Below, piece by piece: positions 6,967 through 14,364 of a stretch of 32,957 nucleotides of DNA (position 1 is the stretch's first letter; the number at the start of each line of letters is the position of its first letter). The stretch spans positions 1-32,957 of the forward strand of contig CAKPLD010000009.1 of the NCBI GenBank assembly GCA_934167225.1. The letters run 5' to 3'. The position numbers were made by a program, and so were the translations under genes. The notes beneath the pieces are model-generated. The model searched no databases. It was not told where the DNA came from and saw nothing but the letters and a program-made list of their open reading frames with translations. This DNA comes from an uncultured Clostridia bacterium. GTDB taxonomy: Bacteria > Bacillota > Clostridia > TANB77 > CAG-508.

Positions 6967-8196
6967 TTACCATTTTATTTCTTTTATTCTTTTTATTGCT
7001 TCAATAGAATTTTCTTGTGTTCCAAATGCTGTTAGTCTAAAATATCCTTCTCCTGATGGTCCAAATCCGCTTCCTGGTGTTCCAACAACATTTGCTTCTT
7101 CTAATAATTTGTCAAAAAATTCCCAAGATTTCATGTTTTTTGGTGTTTTTAACCATATATATGGTGAGTTAACTCCTCCAAACACTTCGAATCCAGCTTC
7201 TTGTAAACCTGTTTTTATAATTTTTGCATTTTCTTGGTAATATTTAATATTTTCCAAAATTTGTTTTCTTCCTTCTTTTGAATATGTAGCCTCTGCAGCT
7301 CTTTGAACAACATATGAAACTCCATTAAATTTCGTTGTAGTTCTTCTATTCCATAGTTTATTTAAAGATACTTTTGTTCCATCTTCTGTATATCCAAATA
7401 CTGTTTTTGGAATTACAACATATGCACATCTAACTCCTGTAAATCCGGCTGTTTTTGAGTAGCTTCTAAATTCTATTGCTACATCTTTTGCTCCTTCTAT
7501 TTCATATATACTATGTGGTACATTGTCTTCTGTTATAAATACTTCATATGCAGAATCAAATAATATTATTGAATGATTTTCTTTTGCATAATCAACAAAT
7601 TTTTTCAATTCATCTTTTTTCAAAACTGTTCCTGTTGGATTGTTAGGGAAACACAAATATATCATATCTACATGTTCTTTTGGAAGTTCTGGAACAAAAT
7701 TGTTTTCCTTTGTTACAGGCATATATACAACATTTTCATACATTCCATTTTCTTTATTATAGTTTCCGCTTCTTCCAGACATAACATTTGTGTCTATATA
7801 TACTGGATAAACAGGATCTGTTATTGCCACTTTATTGTCTTTTCCAAATATATCTACAATATTACCACAATCACATTTTGCTCCATCTGATACAAATATT
7901 TCATCTGCTTCTATTCCTAGTCCTTTAAAGTCGTTTTCTATAATTGCATTTCTTAAAAAGTCATACCCTTGTTCTGGCCCATATCCTCTAAATGTTTCAG
8001 ATTTTGCAAGTTCATCTGTTGCTTTGTGCATTGCTTCTATTACTGCTGGTACTATTGGTTTTGTTACATCTCCAATTCCTAATTTTATCACCTTTTTATC
8101 TGGATTGTTTTTCACAAATTCTGACACTTTTTTGGCTACTGTTGAAAACAAATAGCTATCTTGTAAATTTAAAAAGTTTTCATTAATTTTTATCAT
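6967..8196 (-). CDS. dapL: LL-diaminopimelate aminotransferase
   Basis: 409 residues, a fold-type I PLP aminotransferase. The PLP lysine is K248 in SYSKTAGFTGVR. Other family marks are GYGPEQGYDFLR (about 71-82), CFPNNPTGT (182-190) and PSGEGYFRLTAFG near the C-terminus. It converts tetrahydrodipicolinate directly to LL-diaminopimelate, bypassing succinyl and acetyl intermediates. DapF, two genes upstream, epimerises this product to the meso form for peptidoglycan and lysine, so the cluster holds two consecutive steps. Confidence 0.95.
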   Translation of the reverse strand: MIKINENFLNLQDSYLFSTVAKKVSEFVKNNPDKKVIKLGIGDVTKPIVPAVIEAMHKATDELAKSETFRGYGPEQGYDFLRNAIIENDFKGLGIEADEIFVSDGAKCDCGNIVDIFGKDNKVAITDPVYPVYIDTNVMSGRSGNYNKENGMYENVVYMPVTKENNFVPELPKEHVDMIYLCFPNNPTGTVLKKDELKKFVDYAKENHSIILFDSAYEVFITEDNVPHSIYEIEGAKDVAIEFRSYSKTAGFTGVRCAYVVIPKTVFGYTEDGTKVSLNKLWNRRTTTKFNGVSYVVQRAAEATYSKEGRKQILENIKYYQENAKIIKTGLQEAGFEVFGGVNSPYIWLKTPKNMKSWEFFDKLLEEANVVGTPGSGFGPSGEGYFRLTAFGTQENSIEAIKRIKEIKW

Positions 8197-8234
8197 ACAT
8201 TTTCTCCTCTTTCCTTTTTATTTTTTGAAAGCGA

Positions 8235-8507
8235 TTATTGATTTCTGTTTTTGGCATAGTCTATTTCTCTTGTTTTGTTCATTATTCTTAATTTTTCAAA
8301 TCCAAATTTTACTTCTTTGAAAAATCTTATTATTGGATTTTCCTTTTTATATAAGACTATACTAAATGTTTCTTTCTTTTCTGCTTCCAATTCTAAATCT
8401 GTAAATCTTTGCTCTTTTAGTGGTTTTATATCTGCTAACATATTTGTTAGTTCTTTATTTTCACCTATTACACTTATTTGCATTAGTTTTTTTACTTCTT
8501 CACTCAT
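8235..8507 (-). CDS. Hypothetical protein between dapF and dapL
   Basis: 90 residues, ATG at 8507 with AAAGGA upstream. No signal peptide or clear membrane helix. A charged N-terminal half is followed by a basic-aromatic segment, NPIIRFFKEVKFGFEKLR (about 57-74). I do not recognise a family. Its position inside the dapF-dapL transcript (gaps of 18 and 38 bp) suggests co-expression with diaminopimelate synthesis, but no function can be assigned. Confidence 0.65.
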   Translation of the reverse strand: MSEEVKKLMQISVIGENKELTNMLADIKPLKEQRFTDLELEAEKKETFSIVLYKKENPIIRFFKEVKFGFEKLRIMNKTREIDYAKNRNQ

Positions 8508-8525
8508 ATTTTTTCCTTTCGTTTA

Positions 8526-9365
8526 TTACCATTCTATTTTTCCTTCAAATACTGTTGTTGCAGGTCCTGTCATGTATACATGATTATTTTCTTCGTTCCA
8601 TTCTATCTCTAGGTTTCCACCTAATAATTGTACTGTTACTTTTCTTGATGTATATCCATTTAATATAGCTGAAACTACTGTACCACATGCTCCTGTACCA
8701 CATGCTAAAGTTTCTCCTGCTCCTCTTTCCCATACTCTCATTTTTAGAGTTTTGTCATCTATTTTGTTTACGAATTCGATGTTTGCTTTTTTAGGGAATT
8801 TTTTGTTTACTTCTAAGTCTGCACCATATTTACAAATATCGAATTTGCTTACATCTTCTTCTATAAATGTTACAGCATGTGGATTTCCCATTGATACACA
8901 TGTAAATTTAAATTTTTTGTCTCCAGATTCTAATTCCAAATTTTTAACTGGCATTTCTTCTGATATTACAGGTATTTTTTCTGGTTCTAATATTGGTTCT
9001 CCCATATCTACTTTTGCTGTTTTCATTTTTCCGTTTTCTACTGTCATTTCTAAGGTTTTTACTCCTGCTAGTGTTTCTATTGTTATTGTTTCTTTATCTG
9101 TTAACTTTTTATCATATACAAATTTTCCTACACATCTTATTCCATTTCCACACATTTCTGCTTCTGAACCATCTTGATTGAACATTTGCATTCTAAAATC
9201 TGCTTTGTCTGATGGACAAATTAATATTAAACCATCTGACCCTATTCCAAAATGCCTATCACTTACTTTTTTGGCAAGTTCGCTTCTGTTTTCTATTTTT
9301 TGATTTATTGCATCCATATATACATAGTCATTTCCTAAGCCATGCATTTTTGTGAATTCTAACAT
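8526..9365 (-). CDS. dapF: Diaminopimelate epimerase
   Basis: 279 residues from ATG 9365; the frame extends to a GTG at 9374 that overlaps the ribosome site and is rejected. It interconverts LL- and meso-diaminopimelate by a two-base cysteine mechanism. C72 lies in EMCGNGIRC and C222 in ETLACGTGACG. The N-terminus FTKMHGLGNDYVYMDA is also diagnostic. First gene of the dapF-dapL-ruvA-tgt run and divergent from the nfeD promoter. Confidence 0.96.
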   Translation of the reverse strand: MLEFTKMHGLGNDYVYMDAINQKIENRSELAKKVSDRHFGIGSDGLILICPSDKADFRMQMFNQDGSEAEMCGNGIRCVGKFVYDKKLTDKETITIETLAGVKTLEMTVENGKMKTAKVDMGEPILEPEKIPVISEEMPVKNLELESGDKKFKFTCVSMGNPHAVTFIEEDVSKFDICKYGADLEVNKKFPKKANIEFVNKIDDKTLKMRVWERGAGETLACGTGACGTVVSAILNGYTSRKVTVQLLGGNLEIEWNEENNHVYMTGPATTVFEGKIEW

Positions 9366-9453
9366 TTTTACCACCTCTTCATTTTATGCTATTATTATAT
9401 TCTAAAGATAAAAAAATAGCAAGGTTTTCAGAATTTTTTTCATAAAAATCTGA

Positions 9454-9482
9454 TTGCAATTTTTGGCACAATATGGTATAAT
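9454..9482 (+). promoter_or_regulatory. SigA-type promoter of the nfeD-slipin operon
   Basis: TTGCAA (9454-9459), a 17-nt spacer, then TATAAT (9477-9482). The start is near 9489 and the nfeD ribosome site AGGAGG follows at about 9512. Confidence 0.85.
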
Positions 9483-9525
9483 ATAGGTGTTGCTAAAATA
9501 TTATCAATAATTAGGAGGGGTTATT

Positions 9526-9966
9526 ATGTGGAAACTTTGGCTAATAATTTCAGGAATATGCTTAATAATAGAATCTATAACTTTAGGCTTCTTCGTATTT
9601 TGGTTTAGTATTGGAGCTATATTTGCATTACTTACTAGTTTATTTACTTCAAATATATTCATCCAATCTACAGTATTTATAATTACATCTACATTATTGT
9701 TACTATTAACTAAACCGCTAATAAAAAAATTTGTCAAATCTCCCAAAAGCAAACCCACAAATGTATATAGCATAATAGGAAAAGAAGGAATAGTTCTAGA
9801 AAACATAGATAATATTTCATCAACAGGAAAAGTAAAAATTAATGGAGAATTATGGTCAGCTATTTCTGATAACAACATAGAAAAAGGCGAAACCATAAAG
9901 GTTTTGAGTATAAATGGCGTAAAACTTAAAGTAGAAAAAGTAAATAAAGCTGTTGAAACTCATTAA
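9526..9966 (+). CDS. nfeD: NfeD-family membrane protein
   Basis: 146 residues, the short NfeD form without the ClpP-like protease domain. The N-terminal half has about three hydrophobic helices (residues 4-22, 25-42 and 45-63). The C-terminal half (about 80-140; IGKEGIVLENID, GKVKINGELWSAISD) is the OB-fold NfeD domain. NfeD and SPFH proteins are typically encoded together and cooperate in membrane microdomains; here the slipin gene follows 47 bp downstream on the same transcript. ATG 9526 has AGGAGG upstream. Confidence 0.9.
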   Translation: MWKLWLIISGICLIIESITLGFFVFWFSIGAIFALLTSLFTSNIFIQSTVFIITSTLLLLLTKPLIKKFVKSPKSKPTNVYSIIGKEGIVLENIDNISSTGKVKINGELWSAISDNNIEKGETIKVLSINGVKLKVEKVNKAVETH

Positions 9967-10013
9967 TATGATATTATCTTTTATATATATAAATTTTTTA
10001 AGGAGGTACTAAT

Positions 10014-10937
10014 ATGATTTTTTTTATAATTTTAGTTGCAATAATCGTAGTTATTGCATGTAAATCAATAAAAGTAGTAAATCAATCAGAAGTATACATT
10101 ATAGAAAGGCTTGGTAAATATTACAAAACAGCAGAAGCTGGTCTTACACTTATCTTTCCATTTGTTGATAGAGTAAGTTCAGTAGTTCTTTTAAAAGAGC
10201 TTACAATGGACATTCCACCTCAAGGTGTTATTACTAAAGATAATGTTACAATTAATATAGATACTGTTGTATTCTATCAAATAACAGATCCAGAAAAATC
10301 TGTTTATGAAATTGCAAACTTAAAGAAAGGTATCGAATACCTAGCAATTACAACAATTCGTGATATTGTTGGTAAAATGGATCTAGATGAAACATTTGGT
10401 TCACGTGACAATATCAACTATCAACTTCGTTCTATCTTAGATGAAGCAACAGATAAATGGGGTTGTAAAATTAACAGAGTGGAAATAAAAGACATTAATC
10501 CACCAGCAGATATTAGAGATGCAATGGAAAAACAAATGAATGCAGAACGTAACAAGAGAGCTTTAATTCTTGAAGCAGAAGCTCAAAAACAATCTGACAT
10601 TACAGTTGCACAAGGTAAAAAAGAAGCTGCTATCTTAGAAGCAGAGGCTGAAAGTGAAGCTAAAATTAGAAGAGCTGCCGGTGAAGCTAAAGCCATTAAA
10701 GAAGTTGCAGAAGCTAAAGCTAAAGAAATTGCAATGGTTTATTCTGCAATTAAAGAAGCCAATCCAGATGACAAATTAGTTCAATTAAAATCATTGGAAG
10801 CTTTAAAAGAAGTTGCAAATGGCGATGCAAACAAAATCTTTATTCCTTTTGAAGCAACATCTGCTTTAAGCAGTTTAGGTGCTATAAAAGATATTATGAA
10901 AGATGATAAGGACGAAAAAAAGAGTCCAAAAAAATAA
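10014..10937 (+). CDS. SPFH/Band 7 (slipin/stomatin) protein
   Basis: 307 residues. One N-terminal membrane helix (MIFFIILVAIIVVIACKSI) precedes the Band 7 domain (about 25-185: SEVYIIERLGKYYKTAEAGL, TIRDIVGKMDLDETF, NRVEIKDINPP). A long Ala/Glu/Lys-rich coiled coil (about 185-245) drives oligomerisation. It is a membrane-bound scaffold partner of NfeD. The start ATG 10014 has AAGGAGG upstream. It ends at a bidirectional terminator shared with the convergent gene. Confidence 0.92.
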   Translation: MIFFIILVAIIVVIACKSIKVVNQSEVYIIERLGKYYKTAEAGLTLIFPFVDRVSSVVLLKELTMDIPPQGVITKDNVTINIDTVVFYQITDPEKSVYEIANLKKGIEYLAITTIRDIVGKMDLDETFGSRDNINYQLRSILDEATDKWGCKINRVEIKDINPPADIRDAMEKQMNAERNKRALILEAEAQKQSDITVAQGKKEAAILEAEAESEAKIRRAAGEAKAIKEVAEAKAKEIAMVYSAIKEANPDDKLVQLKSLEALKEVANGDANKIFIPFEATSALSSLGAIKDIMKDDKDEKKSPKK

Positions 10938-10943
10938 AAATTT

Positions 10944-10972
10944 GAGGTGGAATTTTTTACCACCTCTTTTTT
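10944..10972. terminator. Bidirectional intrinsic terminator
   Basis: GAGGTGG (10944-10950) pairs with CCACCTC (10960-10966), followed by six T on the plus strand, with an A-rich flank on the other side. It ends the slipin gene and, on the minus strand, lies directly after the stop codon (10971-10973) that the neighbouring gene reaches only after a +1 shift. Confidence 0.9.
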
Positions 10973-11553
10973 AATATCTCCTATAACAACCTCTTATCCA
11001 GCCTGTTCTTCCACAATTAGATTGATTTGGTATAACATTCCCACTAACTGCAACTCCGGTTATTAGCTACTGCTACATCATTATTGTTACATCCACAGCC
11101 ATTGCCATTATTATCTTCTGATGATTCTAAACAATTGCTATTTATTGTAAGTAAATTTTGGCTATTTCCATTATTACATCTGCAACTAATTCTTAATAAA
11201 TCATTATTTTCTGTTTCATTATTTTGGTTACATCCACAATTTCTTTCACGTTCTCTATTTCTTCCACCACTCCTACCTTCGTTGCTATCAAGATTAAGCA
11301 AACTTTGTTTTATAAGTTTTACTATTCTAACTAACCATGCTATTATAAATGCGATTATTGTATAAATAATTACTGCAATTAGCCCTTCTGCTAAATTTGT
11401 TATAACCCCTCCTGCATATATCGCAAATAAAATTATTAGATATATAGCAAAAAAAGTTATAGCCACTAGTATTGGGCTTTTTAAAACTTTTTGGAATACA
11501 ATAGCAAGAAGAATTGTAGCTAATGGTAAAGCAAAAAAAATAAGCAAATTCAT
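10971..11553 (-). CDS. Cys/Asn-rich membrane protein, needs +1 shift at CGG
   Basis: Residues 1-165 read in the starting frame; a CGG at 11056-11058 then leads to TAG three codons later (11044). Skipping the C gives 28 further residues (GVAVSGNVIPNQSNCGRTGW...), ending at TAA 10971-10973 against the terminator, 193 in all. About four hydrophobic helices fill residues 1-95 (LLIFFALPLATILLAIVF, ILVAITFFAIYLIILFAIYA, AEGLIAVIIYTIIAFIIAWL). The tail is rich in Cys, Asn and Gly (CGCNQNN, ISCRCNNGN, GCGCNNN). The shifted extension keeps that composition, supporting the longer product. Family and function unknown. Confidence 0.6.
11056..11058 (-). other. CGG +1 frameshift site 1
   Basis: Frame 0 reads GCT AAT AAC CGG AGT TGC AGT TAG. 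Dropping the first C of CGG gives AAC GGA GTT GCA GTT AGT, open to the terminator. Confidence 0.6.
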
Positions 11554-11615
11554 AACATATATCTCCTTTTATTTTTTTATATATATTATGAATTTGGCTT
11601 ATAAAAAGTTACTTT

Positions 11616-12356
11616 TTAATTATATTCTACTTTAACTAAAAATAGTCCATATGGTGGCATGGTTTTCCCTGCATTTTCTCTCTTGCCTTCTTCTATTATT
11701 TTAGTTATTTCTTCTGGTTTTATTTTACCAAGACCCACCTCTATTAGCGTTCCTGCTATAATTCTAACCATATTATATAAAAATCCATTACCTGTTAACT
11801 GGATACAAATTCTTCCATCTTCTCTTTTATATACACTTGCATTATAAATAGTTCGACGACTACTTTTACTGCTCGTTCCACTTGCTTTGAATGCTTTAAA
11901 ATCGTGCTCTCCTTCGAAGTATTTTGAAGCTTTTTCCATTTTTTCTATATCTAGTTTTTGCGGAATATGGCATTCGAAATTTCTATATAATGCTGATGAA
12001 AATTCTGAGTTGTTTATAACATATCTATATGTTTTTCTTTTGCAACTAAGCCTACTATGAAACCTTTCTTCAACTTCCTCGGCCTTGATTATTCTAATGG
12101 TCTTTTTTAGTTTTGTATTTAATGCTATAGGGATTTTTTCTGTTGGAATTTTAGAGTTTGTTTTAAAGTTCGCAACCTGACCTATTGCATGCACTCCTGC
12201 ATCAGTTCTTCCTGAAGCATTTAATTCTACTTTTTCTCCTGTTACTGCTTCAATTGCTTTTTCTATTGTTCCTTGAATATTTAGTTTGTCTGGCTGTTTT
12301 TGCCAGCCGTTGAAGTCTTTTCCGTCATATTCTATTGTTAGTTTTATATTTCTCAT
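11616..12356 (-). CDS. truA: tRNA pseudouridine synthase A
   Basis: 246 residues, full length. It makes pseudouridine 38-40 in the tRNA anticodon stem. The nucleophile is D52 in SGRTDAGVHA. The N-terminus IEYDGKDFNGWQKQP and the NGFLYNMVRIIAGTL segment near residue 200 are typical. ATG 12356 is preceded by GGAGAG. It lies alone between the Cys-rich membrane protein and the hicBA locus. Confidence 0.96.
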   Translation of the reverse strand: MRNIKLTIEYDGKDFNGWQKQPDKLNIQGTIEKAIEAVTGEKVELNASGRTDAGVHAIGQVANFKTNSKIPTEKIPIALNTKLKKTIRIIKAEEVEERFHSRLSCKRKTYRYVINNSEFSSALYRNFECHIPQKLDIEKMEKASKYFEGEHDFKAFKASGTSSKSSRRTIYNASVYKREDGRICIQLTGNGFLYNMVRIIAGTLIEVGLGKIKPEEITKIIEEGKRENAGKTMPPYGLFLVKVEYN

Positions 12357-12470
12357 TCTTACTCTCCGTTCGTTTTTGATTATACTTATTTATTTTTGGT
12401 TTTTGTTTTGATGGTTAGTACAGCCTCTGCTGTTTTTTAACATAATTTTTTCCTCACTTAATTTTAAATA

Positions 12471-12508
12471 AAATAGAACTTGACATTTTATTTTTTCAAG
12501 TTCTATTT
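12471..12508 (-). terminator. Terminator after hicB
   Basis: A perfect 13-bp stem (12471-12483 with 12496-12508; AAATAGAACTTGA and its inverse), followed on the minus strand by a T-rich run. It lies just past the hicB stop at 12515. Confidence 0.75.
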
Positions 12509-12514
12509 CTTATA

Positions 12515-12952
12515 TTATTCTTTATATATTTTCTTTAATAAAGCCTCTTGCAATACTTGTGAAAAGTTTATATTTAATGCTTCCGCCTTCGTATTTAACC
12601 ATTGTGGAATAGTTAAATTTTTTCTAATAGATTTATTTCCCCATTTTTGTACAAATTCGTCTAAATCAACTACTACTAATGTTTTAAATGAACTTAATAT
12701 GTCTTTATCTTCTATTTCCCAATATTTTTGAACCTCTTGTATATCAATATCTTCAATCTTACTTTGTTTTGGTATTTCATTTTTATTTACATCCTCTAAA
12801 TCCTCTAATATATATGATGCAATTAAATCTTGAGCCATATATAAAGCCTCTTCTAGCGTTTTCCCATAAGTATTATTTGTATTTAAGTCTGGAACAAATG
12901 CCATGTACTCATCTTTTGTTTGAAAAATACAAACAGGATAAATAACTTTCAT
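12515..12952 (-). CDS. hicB: HicB-family antitoxin
   Basis: 145 residues from ATG 12952, which has AGGAGG at 12957-12962. The N-terminal half is the partly degraded RNase H-like HicB fold (MKVIYPVCIFQTKDEYMAFV, then a YGKTLEEALYMAQDLIASYI helix). The C-terminus (RKNLTIPQWLNTKAEALNIN) looks like a ribbon-helix-helix DNA-binding segment for autorepression. It neutralises the mRNA interferase HicA, encoded just upstream in the usual toxin-first order. Confidence 0.88.
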   Translation of the reverse strand: MKVIYPVCIFQTKDEYMAFVPDLNTNNTYGKTLEEALYMAQDLIASYILEDLEDVNKNEIPKQSKIEDIDIQEVQKYWEIEDKDILSSFKTLVVVDLDEFVQKWGNKSIRKNLTIPQWLNTKAEALNINFSQVLQEALLKKIYKE

Positions 12953-12974
12953 GATTATACCTCCTATATAATTT

Positions 12975-13006
12975 ACAAGCAAGGGTATTATTTCAACCCT
13001 GCTTGT
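12975..13006 (-). promoter_or_regulatory. Hairpin between hicA and hicB
   Basis: ACAAGCAAGGGT and ACCCTGCTTGT form an 11-bp stem with one bulge. It overlaps the last codons of hicA and lies just before the hicB ribosome site. It could be a partial attenuator, an operator or an mRNA-stability element setting the antitoxin:toxin ratio. Role inferred only. Confidence 0.45.
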
Positions 13007-13174
13007 TTAAGTATGCTATTGAGAGTTTTGGGAGGTAAATCACCTTTATGTTTAGGTATCGTTACCTTACCGTGGTTTAGTTAAATGCTTATATTGAAAA
13101 TGAGAACTTTTTGAAGCTCCAATACAATACCAACCATCTGCTCTCAACAACTGATCTACTTGTCGGAAATTCAT
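12988..13174 (-). CDS. hicA: HicA-family mRNA interferase toxin, needs +1 shift at CGG
   Basis: ATG 13174 with AAAGGAGG upstream. The first 34 codons give a HicA start (MNFRQVDQLLRADGWYCIGA, then SSHFQYKH carrying the catalytic His). At 13070-13072 frame 0 reads CCA CGG TAA, an immediate stop. Skipping the C reads CCA GGT AAG and continues as GKVTIPKHKGDLPPKTLNSI, ending at TAA 12988, 61 residues in all, the normal HicA length. Both halves match the family closely. Either the toxin is inactivated by a C insertion, or its synthesis depends on +1 slippage at CGG. HicB downstream is intact. Confidence 0.8.
13070..13072 (-). other. CGG +1 frameshift site 2 (hicA)
   Basis: Frame 0 is ACT AAA CCA CGG TAA. 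Skipping C gives CCA GGT AAG GTA, restoring the conserved Pro-Gly-Lys-Val of HicA. The zero-frame stop follows the CGG directly. Confidence 0.75.
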
Positions 13175-13235
13175 GACTTTCCTCCTTTCGATACCATTAT
13201 TATAATACACATAATGCGCACTCGTCAATATTTCT

Positions 13236-14120
13236 TTAATGTTTTTTTAATATTTTTTCCTTTATCTTCTCAAAATTTCCCCCTGTTTGTGTTTCATACT
13301 CTGGAAATCTCTTAGTAACAATATTACTTATTAATATTTTTTTCAAAACATCTTCCCTAACATCTGCAATTAAAGTTCCATCTTTTGCAACAGATATTTT
13401 ACCAGTTTCCTCAGATACAACTACTGCTATTGCATCAGATTCTTTAGATATTCCAATTGCTGCTCTATGTCTTGTTCCTAATTCTTTAGCTATGTCTGTA
13501 TCATTTGCAAGTGGGAGCATACAAGCTGCGGCTGCAATTTTGTTATCACTTATTACTACTGCTCCATCATGTAAAGGTGTATTTGGCACAAATATATTTA
13601 CTAATAGCTGAGGCGATACCTCTCCATCTATCTCTACACCTGTCGAGATTATGTCTTTTATTTTTATATCTCTTTCAATAACAATCAAACCTCCTGTTTT
13701 ACTTTTAGAAAGTTCTGTTGCTGCTATTGCTATTTTGTATATATCTTCTTTTGTCCTTGCTACTATATCTTTATCCATTCCAAACAATTTGGTAAATTTG
13801 TTTGTTCCAAGTTGCTCTAATGCTCTTCTAATTTCTGGTTGGAATATTATAATTAATAGGATTACTCCCCAGTTCATTACTGCTGACAAGATGTAATTTA
13901 GTATATGTAAATTTAATATACCACTAAGCCATGTCGCTATTACTAACAATGCTATTCCTTTTATTAATTGCCATGCCCTTGAGTCTTTTACTATTTTTAA
14001 TAAACCATATGCTAAAAATATTACTATTGCTATATCTACTAGTAGTGTTATTAGTTTAAATGGACTTTGCTGATATATTTGAATATATGTTAATATATTT
14101 TCTTTTATATCTTCTATCAT
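13236..14120 (-). CDS. cdaA: Diadenylate cyclase CdaA
   Basis: 294 residues. Three N-terminal membrane helices (about 24-41, 53-70 and 74-93) precede the DAC domain (about 100-260). Catalytic motifs are DGA at 185-187 (PLHDGAVVISDN) and RHR at 217-219 (GTRHRAAIG). It makes the essential second messenger c-di-AMP from two ATP, controlling potassium, osmolyte and envelope homeostasis. The usual partners cdaR and glmM do not follow; downstream is hicA. A small membrane protein gene precedes it. Confidence 0.95.
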   Translation of the reverse strand: MIEDIKENILTYIQIYQQSPFKLITLLVDIAIVIFLAYGLLKIVKDSRAWQLIKGIALLVIATWLSGILNLHILNYILSAVMNWGVILLIIIFQPEIRRALEQLGTNKFTKLFGMDKDIVARTKEDIYKIAIAATELSKSKTGGLIVIERDIKIKDIISTGVEIDGEVSPQLLVNIFVPNTPLHDGAVVISDNKIAAAACMLPLANDTDIAKELGTRHRAAIGISKESDAIAVVVSEETGKISVAKDGTLIADVREDVLKKILISNIVTKRFPEYETQTGGNFEKIKEKILKKH

Positions 14121-14143
14121 TAATTTATCTCCCTATTTTATTT

Positions 14144-14290
14144 TTAAACTATTGCTGAATATATGTAGTATATAAGTGTTATGCATACTGATAAAATCAT
14201 TAATATTGCTAAAATACTTGCCATTATTTTAACAGCTAGTTGTCCTTTATTTAGTTTGAATTTATTGTTTTTTTCTTTGTTTTTTGTCAT
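14144..14290 (-). CDS. Small single-pass membrane protein upstream of cdaA
   Basis: 48 residues: a Lys/Asn-rich start (MTKNKEKNNKFKLNKGQ) then one hydrophobic helix (IMASILAILMILSVCITLIY). ATG 14290 has AGGAGG at good spacing and the promoter lies 40 bp upstream. It resembles the tiny DUF4044-type proteins of Firmicutes, but that name is from memory. Its stop is 24 bp before cdaA, so it is probably co-transcribed. Confidence 0.7.
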   Translation of the reverse strand: MTKNKEKNNKFKLNKGQLAVKIMASILAILMILSVCITLIYYIYSAIV

Positions 14291-14326
14291 TTTTTATTCC
14301 TCCTATATTCTTGTTATACATAAACT

Positions 14327-14354
14327 ATTATAACACTTTTTCTATTTTTTGCAA
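14327..14354 (-). promoter_or_regulatory. Promoter of the small-protein/cdaA transcript
   Basis: On the minus strand, TTGCAA (14354-14349), a 16-nt spacer, then TATAAT (14332-14327). The start is near 14320, before the AGGAGG of the 48-residue gene. Confidence 0.7.
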
Positions 14355-14364
14355 TAGAAAAAAA

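Noticed and set aside
12400..12440. Terminator with stem ACAGC/GCTGT on the plus strand
   Set aside because: Only five base pairs and no plus-strand gene ends there.
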